A DNA stretch of 20,274 nt, taken from assembly GCA_947628975.1 (NCBI GenBank), contig CANRBW010000009.1:1-20274 (forward strand), given 5' to 3'. The notes under the pieces were generated by a model. That model saw only the letters and a program-made list of their open reading frames with translations, had not been told where the DNA came from and searched no databases. This DNA comes from an uncultured Oscillospiraceae bacterium. Lineage in GTDB: Bacteria > Bacillota > Clostridia > Oscillospirales > Oscillospiraceae. Both the position numbers and the translations under genes were made by a program. Positions 14,339 through 20,274 of the stretch are shown in pieces; positions within the stretch are counted from its first letter, which is position 1, and the number at the start of each line of letters is the position of its first letter.

Positions 14339-15184
14339 GTGATCCAGATCGGTCTGCGCCTCCACGACGGCGAGAAGCTGCCGCTGGAGGAACTGCTGCC
14401 CATCACCGCCAAAAAGGGCTTTCGATGCGTCCACATGGCCCTGGGCAAGTCCCTCAAGGGGGTGCCCAACGGCCCGGAGGCCCTGACCCCCGGCTACGCG
14501 GGGTATCTGAGGCGGCTGTTCTGGGACAACGGCCTGGACATCGCCGTGCTGGGCAACTATTTGAACCTGGCCCACCCCGACTCCGCCGCTCTGCGGGAGA
14601 TCCAGGAGCGCTACTACGCCCATATCCGCTTCGCCGCCTATCTGGGCTGCGCCATGGTGGGCACCGAGACCGGCGCCCCCAACGCCGAGTACAAGTTCTG
14701 TCCCGAATGCCGGAGCGACGCCGCCCTGGCCACCTTCATCCGCAACCTCAAGCCGGTGGTCCGCTGCGCGGAGAGCTACGGGGTGACGGTGGCCATCGAG
14801 CCGGTGACCAAGCACATCGTCTGGAACCCCCAGCGGTGCCGGGCGGTGCTGGACGAGATCGGCAGCCACAACCTGCGGGTGCTGTTCGACCCGGTGAACC
14901 TGCTGAGCATGGAGAACCTGTCCCGTCGGGACGAGGTGCTGGCCCAGGCCATGGAGCTGCTGGGCCCCGACATCGCCATGGTCCACCTGAAGGACTACCT
15001 CCCCGAGGACGCCGGCGGCCAGCTCAAGGCCACCGCCCCCGGCCAGGGCGGCATGGACTACCGCCCGGTGATGGCCTACCTGAAGGCCAACAAGCCCTAC
15101 ATCTACGCCACGCTGGAGAACACCTCCCCGGACAACGCGGAGGCCTGCCGGCTGGCCATGGAGCGGGCCTATCAGGAGGCGTGA
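14339..15184 (+). CDS. Sugar phosphate isomerase/epimerase-like TIM barrel
   Basis: This 281-residue protein belongs to the xylose-isomerase-like TIM-barrel superfamily. Probable metal ligands follow the superfamily pattern: Glu154 (AIEPV), Asp184 (FDPVN), His216 (VHLKDY) and Glu260 (TLENTS), with PGQGGMDY at 234-241 as the usual substrate-side loop. The start is GTG behind GGAAGGGAGG. The specific reaction cannot be read from sequence; epimerisation or isomerisation of a uronate, or a keto-sugar derived from pectin, would fit the locus. It is cotranscribed with the AraC-family regulator 21 bases downstream. Four cysteines (30, 104, 121 and 124) include CPEC at 121-124, a possible extra metal site. 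Confidence 0.8.
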   Translation: MIQIGLRLHDGEKLPLEELLPITAKKGFRCVHMALGKSLKGVPNGPEALTPGYAGYLRRLFWDNGLDIAVLGNYLNLAHPDSAALREIQERYYAHIRFAAYLGCAMVGTETGAPNAEYKFCPECRSDAALATFIRNLKPVVRCAESYGVTVAIEPVTKHIVWNPQRCRAVLDEIGSHNLRVLFDPVNLLSMENLSRRDEVLAQAMELLGPDIAMVHLKDYLPEDAGGQLKATAPGQGGMDYRPVMAYLKANKPYIYATLENTSPDNAEACRLAMERAYQEA

Positions 15185-15205
15185 GCCCGCCGAGGGAGGG
15201 AAGCG

Positions 15206-15964
15206 ATGAACACCATCCTGTATGTGGGCGAGCACGCCCGGAGCTTTGACGCCCACTGGCACAGCCACGAGCACTGGGAGCTGGTCTACTGCACCGGGGG
15301 GGAGGGGCTCTTCCGGCTGGAGAGCGGCGCCTCCATCCGCTACGGCGCCCGCCAGGCGGTGGCCATCCCCCCGGGGGAACTGCACATGAGCACCTTCGAG
15401 CAGGGGCTGGCCAGCACAGAGATCCACCTGACCATGGCCCCCTCCGCCTTCCTCTATAAGCGGGCCTTCCTGGTGGAGGACGACGCCCAGGGCAGCCTGG
15501 GGACCATCTTCGCCCAGGCCAGATACCAGTCCCAGTCCGACCTGCGCCGCCGGGACCTGGTGCTCTCCGCCCTGGGGGAGCTGATCGTCAGCTATATGAT
15601 CGCCTTCCGGGACAGCGGGGAGTTCTCCGTGGCGGTGGAGGTCATCCGCGCCAGCATCCTGCGCAACTTCACCAACCCCGCCTTCGAGCTGGACCGGGAG
15701 ATCCGCCAGATGCCTTTCAACTACGACTACCTGCGCAAGCTCTTCCAGAAGGAGATGGGCCTGACCCCGCTGAAGTATATGATCGACCTGCGGATGAAGC
15801 GGGCCGGGAGCCTCCTCTCCACCGCCTGGACCTGGGAGTATTCGGTGGCCGAGGTGGCGGAAAACTGCGGCTTTTCCGACGCGCTCTACTTCTCCCGGGT
15901 GTTCAAAAAATACTACGGCTGCTCCCCCACCGAGTTCGTCAAGCGCAGCAAGGAGGAGCGATGA
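15206..15964 (+). CDS. AraC-family transcriptional regulator with cupin sensor
   Basis: This 252-residue regulator has an N-terminal cupin sensor with His-rich HWHSHEHWELVY (17-28) and VAIPPGELH (52-60), and a C-terminal double helix-turn-helix from about 145 to 250. The second HTH is SVAEVAENCGFSDALYFSRV, followed by the family signature FKKYYGCSPTEFVK. Family members usually sense a sugar and bind tandem half-sites about 21 bp apart. Such half-sites lie before the importer operon, and a degenerate pair before kduI, so this is the likely regulator of the whole locus, possibly controlling itself as well. GAGGGAGG precedes the ATG. The effector is unknown; galacturonate or a keto-deoxy derivative is a reasonable guess. 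Confidence 0.9.
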   Translation: MNTILYVGEHARSFDAHWHSHEHWELVYCTGGEGLFRLESGASIRYGARQAVAIPPGELHMSTFEQGLASTEIHLTMAPSAFLYKRAFLVEDDAQGSLGTIFAQARYQSQSDLRRRDLVLSALGELIVSYMIAFRDSGEFSVAVEVIRASILRNFTNPAFELDREIRQMPFNYDYLRKLFQKEMGLTPLKYMIDLRMKRAGSLLSTAWTWEYSVAEVAENCGFSDALYFSRVFKKYYGCSPTEFVKRSKEER

Positions 15965-15978
15965 TTTGGTAATATCCG

Positions 15979-16037
15979 TATTGTCAATATTTAGTGCTGT
16001 TTCTAACATATGGTTAAGCAAAACCTTATATTATAAT
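15979..16037 (+). promoter_or_regulatory. Promoter of the kduI operon with degenerate 21 bp direct repeat
   Basis: A perfect TATAAT (16032-16037) lies in the only AT-rich stretch before kduI; no good -35 is seen. TATTGTCAAT (15979-15988) and TTTCTAACAT (16000-16009) match TTTTGTCCAT at eight and six of ten positions, are exactly 21 bp apart, and the second starts 32 bases before the -10. The importer promoter has 33 bases at the same point. The repeat match alone is weak; the shared geometry makes it worth noting. Confidence 0.5.
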
Positions 16038-16054
16038 GGAATTTACCAGTGAAA

Positions 16055-16101
16055 ATCTGGCCATTTCCCACAAACCGGCCAGATCCCCGACCTCGGTCGG
16101 G
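16055..16101 (+). promoter_or_regulatory. Structured leader of the kduI mRNA
   Basis: ATCTGGCC (16055-16062) pairs perfectly with GGCCAGAT (16077-16084), and CCCGACC (16086-16092) is the complement of GGTCGGG (16095-16101). Both lie in the ~125 base untranslated leader, whose remainder up to the ribosome binding site is GC-rich. No U tract follows, and I recognise no known riboswitch class. Confidence 0.5.
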
Positions 16102-16166
16102 CCTACCGCGCCCCGGGCCCTCGCGTGTCCGGTCCGGGGAGGGCGGATCTACAAGGAGGTATCATT

Positions 16167-17015
16167 ATGGGCATCGACATTCGTTATTCCACCGGACCTA
16201 ACGACGTGAAGCGCTACACCACCGAGGAGCTGCGCCGGGAATTCCTCATCCAGGACCTCTACCAGCCCGACCAGGTGGTGGCGGTCTACTCCCATGTGGA
16301 CCGGATGGTCACCCTGGGCTGTATGCCGGTGAAGGAGAGCGTGCCCATCGACAAGGGGATGGACGTGTGGCACACCTTCGGGGTGGACTACCTGCTGGAG
16401 CGCCGGGAGATGGGCGTGTTCAACATCGGCGGGGACGGCTCCATCACCGTGGACGGCAAGGTCTACGACCTGGGCTACAAGGACTGCCTGTACATCACCA
16501 TGGGGGCCAAGGAGGTCCTCTTTGCCAGCAAGGACCCCGCCAAGCCCGCCAAGTTCTACATGGTCTCTGCCCCCGCCCACTGCTCTTATGAGACCCGGCT
16601 CATCAAGATCGCCGACGCCGCCAAGCGCCCCCTGGGCGCCATGGAGACCGCCAACAAGCGCACCATCAACCAGTTCATCCACCCCGACGTGCTGAAGACC
16701 TGCCAGCTGTCCATGGGCATGACGGTGCTGGAGCCGGGCAGCGTGTGGAACACCATGCCCGCCCACACCCACGAGCGGCGCATGGAGATCTATATGTACT
16801 TCGAGGTCCCGGAGGACAACGTGGTCTTCCACATGATGGGCCAGGGGCAGGAGACCCGCCACATCGTCATGCGCAACGAGCAGGCGGTCATCAGCCCCTC
16901 CTGGTCCATCCACGCCGGGGCCGGCACCAGCAACTACACCTTCATCTGGGCCATGGGCGGCGAGAACCAGGCCTTTGACGACATGGACACCATCCCCACC
17001 ACCCAGCTGCGTTGA
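16167..17015 (+). CDS. kduI: 5-dehydro-4-deoxy-D-glucuronate isomerase
   Basis: This 282-residue cupin-fold enzyme isomerises 5-keto-4-deoxyuronate, the spontaneous product of unsaturated galacturonate, to 3-deoxy-D-glycero-2,5-hexodiulosonate in the cytoplasm. The zinc ligands of the family are conserved: His200 and His202 in PAHTHERRME, Glu207 and His249 (SWSIHAG). Length is close to the E. coli enzyme (278), with the ligands shifted by four. The start is fixed by a perfect AAGGAGGT seven bases upstream; an earlier in-frame ATG at 16125 lacks this. It opens the degradation operon, with the next gene 46 bases downstream. Confidence 0.96.
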   Translation: MGIDIRYSTGPNDVKRYTTEELRREFLIQDLYQPDQVVAVYSHVDRMVTLGCMPVKESVPIDKGMDVWHTFGVDYLLERREMGVFNIGGDGSITVDGKVYDLGYKDCLYITMGAKEVLFASKDPAKPAKFYMVSAPAHCSYETRLIKIADAAKRPLGAMETANKRTINQFIHPDVLKTCQLSMGMTVLEPGSVWNTMPAHTHERRMEIYMYFEVPEDNVVFHMMGQGQETRHIVMRNEQAVISPSWSIHAGAGTSNYTFIWAMGGENQAFDDMDTIPTTQLR

Positions 17016-17061
17016 CGGCGGCTTTTGTCCGGAAAAATCAAGCAGCGAGGGGAGGAGCTGT

Positions 17062-18603
17062 ATGAAATTCCACCTTTTGAACGCCACCTCGGTGTCCGCC
17101 TGCTTTGAGCTGGACAACCAGGAGCCCTACTACGCGCCGGAGCGCTTCGACGTGACCCTGGACGGGCAGAGCGCCCTTACCGGGGTGGAGACCAACGTGT
17201 TTTCCCTGTTCGGTCTGACCCCCGGCACGGAGTACCGGGTGGCGGTGGGGGAGGAGGAGCTGACCTTCCGCACCCTGACCGAGAGCGCCTGCCTCAACGT
17301 GCGGGACTTCGGGGCCAAGGGGGACGGCGCCGCCGACGACACCGCCGCCGTTCAGAACGCCATCAACGTCTGCCCCTCCGGGGGGCGGGTGTGGGTGCCC
17401 GCGGGGACCTACCTCATCCGGCCCCTGGTCCTCAAGTCCGATCTGACCCTCCACCTGGACCTGGGGACCACCCTGCTGGCCGACCCGGAGGAGGAGCACT
17501 TCCCCCTTCTGCCCGGCGAGCCGGAGGACGGGGTGACGGGGGAGAACATCCAGGTCAACACCTGGGAGGGATCCCCCGCCCTGGGGCGCCAGAGCATCCT
17601 GTCGGCCTACTACGCCCAGAACATCACCGTGGTGGGCCAGGGCGTCATCGACGGCAACGCCACCTTCGATACCTGGTGGAAGGACGTGAAGGCCCGGACC
17701 ATCGCCCGGCCCAAGCTGGTCTTCTTCAACCACTGCGAGCACGTCACCTTCCACGGCATCCTGGGGCGCAACTCCCCCGCCTGGAACTTCCACCCCTTCT
17801 TCTGCAAGGACGTGGGCTTTTACCAGATCGCCGTGGAGGCCCCCGCCAACTCCCACAACACCGACGGCACCGACCCGGAGAGCTGTGACGACGTGCGCTA
17901 TATCGGCGTGCGCTTCTCGGTGGGGGACGACGCCATCGCCATCAAGTCGGGGAAGATGTACATGGGCATGAAGTACAAGACCCCCGCCACCCGCCACCTC
18001 ATCCGCAACTGCCTGATGGAGCGGGCCCACGGGGCCCTGACCCTGGGCAGCGAGATCTCCGGCGGCATCCAGGACCTGACGGTGAGCCAGTGCCTCTTCT
18101 CCCACACCGACCGGGGCCTGCGCATCAAGACCCGCCGGGGCCGGGGGGAGCAGTGCGTGGTGGACGGGGTGGAGTTCTCCAACATCCGCATGGACAACGT
18201 CATGTGCCCCATCGTCATCAATATGTACTACTTCTGCGACCCGGACGGGAAGACCGAGTACGTCTGGAGCAAGGAGACCCTGCCGGTGGACGAGCGGACC
18301 CCCCACATGGGCTCCTTCACCTTCCGGGATATGACCTGCACCGACTGCGAGTGGGCCGCCGCCTACTGCTACGGCCTGCCGGAAATGCCCATCGACAGCG
18401 TGACCATCCGGAACGTGTCCTTCACCTTCAAGCCCGACGCCCAGGCGGGCAAGCCCGCCATGATGAGCTACATCGAGGACGTGTCCAAGCTGGGGCTCTA
18501 CTTCAACTGCGTCAAGTCCGTCACCCTGGAGAATGTGCGGGTGGAGGGCCAGGAGGGCCAGCGGGTGGTCACCGAGAATGTGAAGGAGGTGACCGACCGG
18601 TGA
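17062..18603 (+). CDS. Intracellular exo-polygalacturonase (GH28) with N-terminal FnIII-like domain
   Basis: This 513-residue beta-helix glycosidase releases galacturonate, or unsaturated digalacturonate, from oligogalacturonide ends. An N-terminal fibronectin III-like domain (about 1-75, ending LTPGTEYRVAVG) precedes the pectate-lyase-like start NVRDFGAKGDGAADDT at 79-94. GH28 catalytic motifs are intact: NTDGTD with Asp268, GDD with Asp289 and Asp290, HG with His323, and RIK with Arg354 and Lys356. The FnIII-plus-GH28 layout is known from exo-acting enzymes such as that of Yersinia. No signal peptide is present, so it acts on imported oligomers. GAGGGGAGG precedes the start. The gene overlaps the next by four bases. 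Confidence 0.93.
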   Translation: MKFHLLNATSVSACFELDNQEPYYAPERFDVTLDGQSALTGVETNVFSLFGLTPGTEYRVAVGEEELTFRTLTESACLNVRDFGAKGDGAADDTAAVQNAINVCPSGGRVWVPAGTYLIRPLVLKSDLTLHLDLGTTLLADPEEEHFPLLPGEPEDGVTGENIQVNTWEGSPALGRQSILSAYYAQNITVVGQGVIDGNATFDTWWKDVKARTIARPKLVFFNHCEHVTFHGILGRNSPAWNFHPFFCKDVGFYQIAVEAPANSHNTDGTDPESCDDVRYIGVRFSVGDDAIAIKSGKMYMGMKYKTPATRHLIRNCLMERAHGALTLGSEISGGIQDLTVSQCLFSHTDRGLRIKTRRGRGEQCVVDGVEFSNIRMDNVMCPIVINMYYFCDPDGKTEYVWSKETLPVDERTPHMGSFTFRDMTCTDCEWAAAYCYGLPEMPIDSVTIRNVSFTFKPDAQAGKPAMMSYIEDVSKLGLYFNCVKSVTLENVRVEGQEGQRVVTENVKEVTDR

Positions 18604-19748
18604 ACGTCATCGAGCGCTACGTCCAGCAGATCCTGGACGGCTCCACCCCCGACAAGCCCCTGTGGAACATCGAGAAGATCCACCAGGGCAAGATCAACGG
18701 CTGGAACTATATCGACGGCTGCATGATGATCGCCCTGCTCAATCTGCACGAGATAACAGGGAGGAATATCTACTTCGATTTCGCCGAAAAGTATTTGGAT
18801 TACTACGTCCTGGAGGACGGCTCCATGCGGGGCTACAAGGAAGAGGACTACAACCTGGACAACCTGTGCGAGGGCCGTCCCCTCTTCGACGTGTACGCCG
18901 CCACCGGCAAGGAGAAGTACCGCCGGGCCATCGAGACCCTTTACGGCCAGATCCAGCGCCAGCCCCGGACGGCGGAGGGCAACTTCTGGCACAAGCAGAT
19001 CTATCCCAACCAGGTCTGGCTGGACGGGCTCTACATGGCCCAGGTCTTCTACACCAAGTACACCACCCAGTTTGAGGACTGCGCCAACTACCCGGACATT
19101 CTCAACCAGTTCCGCACCGTCCGGGCCAGGATGTACGACCCCGCCACCGGCCTCTACCGCCACGGGTGGGACTCCAGCGGCAAGGCCTTCTGGTGCGAGC
19201 CGGACGGCCGGAGCAAGAACCCCTGGCTGCGGTCCCTGGGCTGGTTCTCCGCCGCCCTCATCGACGTGACCAGCCAGTTGGCCGACGGCCACGAGGCGAT
19301 GCGGGACGAGCTCACCGGCATCGCCCGGGAGCTGGCGGGGAGTCTGGTCAAGTACGTGGACGAGAAGGCGGGGATGCTCTGGCAGGTGCCCGACCAGCCC
19401 GGGCGGGAGGGGAACTACCCCGAGACCTCCGGCTCGGCCATGGCCGCCTACTTCTTCCTCAAGGGGGCCCGCACCGGCATCCTGGACGCGTCCTACGCCC
19501 CCGTGGGCGCCAAGATCTTTGAGAACATCTGCAAGACCTACCTCACCGAGGTGGACGGCCGGCTGAACCTGGGCGGCATCTGCCTGGTGGCCGGCCTGGG
19601 GCCGGAGAGCAACCGCCGCCGGGACGGCAGCTATGAGTACTACATCTCCGAGCCGGTGGTGGAGAACGACGCCAAGGGCCTGGCCCCCTTCCTGATGTGC
19701 TATACCGAGCTGCTTCGGGCGGGGGTGGACCTGTCCTTCCTGGACTGA
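18600..19748 (+). CDS. Unsaturated uronyl hydrolase, GH105 family (YteR/YesR-like)
   Basis: This 382-residue (alpha/alpha)6-barrel enzyme hydrates and cleaves the unsaturated uronyl residue at the non-reducing end of pectin lyase products. The start is a GTG overlapping the GH28 stop (GTGA), positioned nine bases after a perfect AAGGAGGT inside the upstream gene. Family residues visible are Asp87 (YNLDN), Asp142 (WLDGLYMAQ, matching Asp143 of YteR, the general acid/base), His188 (YRHGWD) and ETSGSAM at 275-281. Length agrees with YteR (373). No signal peptide is present. With GH28 beside it and no rhamnosidase seen, unsaturated di- or oligogalacturonate is a likelier substrate than unsaturated rhamnogalacturonan, though this is inference. 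Confidence 0.9.
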   Translation: MNVIERYVQQILDGSTPDKPLWNIEKIHQGKINGWNYIDGCMMIALLNLHEITGRNIYFDFAEKYLDYYVLEDGSMRGYKEEDYNLDNLCEGRPLFDVYAATGKEKYRRAIETLYGQIQRQPRTAEGNFWHKQIYPNQVWLDGLYMAQVFYTKYTTQFEDCANYPDILNQFRTVRARMYDPATGLYRHGWDSSGKAFWCEPDGRSKNPWLRSLGWFSAALIDVTSQLADGHEAMRDELTGIARELAGSLVKYVDEKAGMLWQVPDQPGREGNYPETSGSAMAAYFFLKGARTGILDASYAPVGAKIFENICKTYLTEVDGRLNLGGICLVAGLGPESNRRRDGSYEYYISEPVVENDAKGLAPFLMCYTELLRAGVDLSFLD

Positions 19749-19804
19749 GCCGGGCGCGCGAGAACTGGGATCAACAAAATTTACGATAAAGGAGTCTGAT
19801 CATC

Positions 19805-20274
19805 ATGGTAAACGACAAGAGCTTCCGTCTGGACGGGAAGGTGGCCCTGGTCACCGGGGCCAGCTACGGCATCGGCTTCGCCATCGCCTCCGCCTACGCC
19901 AACATGGGCGCCACCATCGTCTTCAACGACATCAAGCAGGAGCTGGTGGACAAGGGCCTGGCCGCCTACAAGGAGCTGGGCATCACCGCCCACGGCTACG
20001 TCTGCGACGTCACCGACGAGGCCGCCGTCCAGGCCTTCGTGGCCCAGGTGGAGAAGGAGATCGGCGTCATCGACATCCTGGTGAACAACGCCGGCATCAT
20101 CAAGCGCATCCCCATGCTGGAGATGACTGCCGAGCAGTTCCGCCAGGTCATCGACATCGACCTCAACGGCCCCTTCATCGTGTCCAAGGCGGTCCTGCCC
20201 GGCATGATCAAGAAGGGCCACGGCAAGATCATCAACATCTGCTCCATGATGAGCGAGCTGGGCCGGGAGACCGT
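19805..20274 (+). CDS. kduD: 2-keto-3-deoxygluconate 5-dehydrogenase-type SDR (KduD-like), 3' end cut by window
   Basis: 156 codons of a short-chain dehydrogenase are visible before the window ends. The Rossmann motif TGASYGIG (17-24), the CDV adenine-side motif (67-69) and NNAG (94-97) are present, and ICSMMSELGRE at about 145-155 contains the catalytic serine; the YxxxK pair lies beyond the edge. Family members reduce 3-deoxy-D-glycero-2,5-hexodiulosonate to 2-keto-3-deoxygluconate, the step after KduI, and the two enzymes often share an operon. The SMMSELGRE variant is also found in proteins annotated gluconate 5-dehydrogenase, so exact substrate is less certain. AAAGGAG lies about 10 bases before the ATG, and the gene follows GH105 by 56 bases. 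Confidence 0.82.
   Translation, partial: MVNDKSFRLDGKVALVTGASYGIGFAIASAYANMGATIVFNDIKQELVDKGLAAYKELGITAHGYVCDVTDEAAVQAFVAQVEKEIGVIDILVNNAGIIKRIPMLEMTAEQFRQVIDIDLNGPFIVSKAVLPGMIKKGHGKIINICSMMSELGRET

Noticed and set aside
17023..17030. TTTTGTCC between kduI and the GH28 gene
   Set aside because: Only eight bases match, there is no second half-site or promoter, and the gap is just 46 bases inside an operon.

Overview
The window looks like a chromosomal segment of a high-GC, Gram-positive gut anaerobe, most probably of the Oscillospirales (Flavonifractor or Lawsonibacter-like). The grounds are strongly GC-biased third codon positions, good Shine-Dalgarno sequences before nearly every gene, lipobox signal peptides, MsmX-type sugar ATPases and A/T-rich intergenic hairpins. 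The organism name is an inference.

Layout. (1) Bases 1-1302 hold no convincing gene. They contain a long imperfect inverted repeat (about 1-577) whose arms end in hairpins kept paired by compensatory changes, followed by a compound tandem repeat (about 645-1290) built from a ~45 bp head and a variable number of ~33 bp subunits. (2) 1357-2433 (minus) is a TRAP-type solute-binding lipoprotein with its own promoter and terminator but no membrane subunits in view. (3) 2588-4310 holds two convergent pectin-trimming enzymes, an alpha/beta-hydrolase esterase and a CE8 pectin methylesterase, neither with a signal peptide. (4) 4566-14180 is a ten-gene, same-strand operon: CUT1-type permeases of the LplB/YtcP and YteP/YcjP kind, a 713-residue binding lipoprotein, two different MsmX-type ATPases and five small uncharacterised membrane proteins. 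It ends at a strong hairpin terminator. (5) 14339-15964 encodes a sugar-phosphate isomerase-like TIM barrel and an AraC-family regulator. (6) From 16167 to the right edge run kduI, an intracellular GH28 exo-polygalacturonase, a GH105 unsaturated uronyl hydrolase and a kduD-type dehydrogenase cut by the window end.

Together the genes describe uptake and intracellular breakdown of pectin fragments. Oligogalacturonides would enter through the ABC importer. Ester groups would be removed by the CE8 enzyme and the esterase, GH28 and GH105 would release galacturonate and unsaturated galacturonate, and KduI and KduD would convert the unsaturated product to 2-keto-3-deoxygluconate.

The most interesting feature is the importer operon, where pairs of unknown four-helix membrane proteins precede each of two diverged ATPases (about 58% identical over their first 200 residues by my hand alignment). 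Second is a probable regulon: an exact 10 bp direct repeat at 21 bp spacing lies just upstream of the importer promoter, a degenerate copy with the same geometry precedes kduI, and an inverted single copy lies at the promoter of the araC operon.
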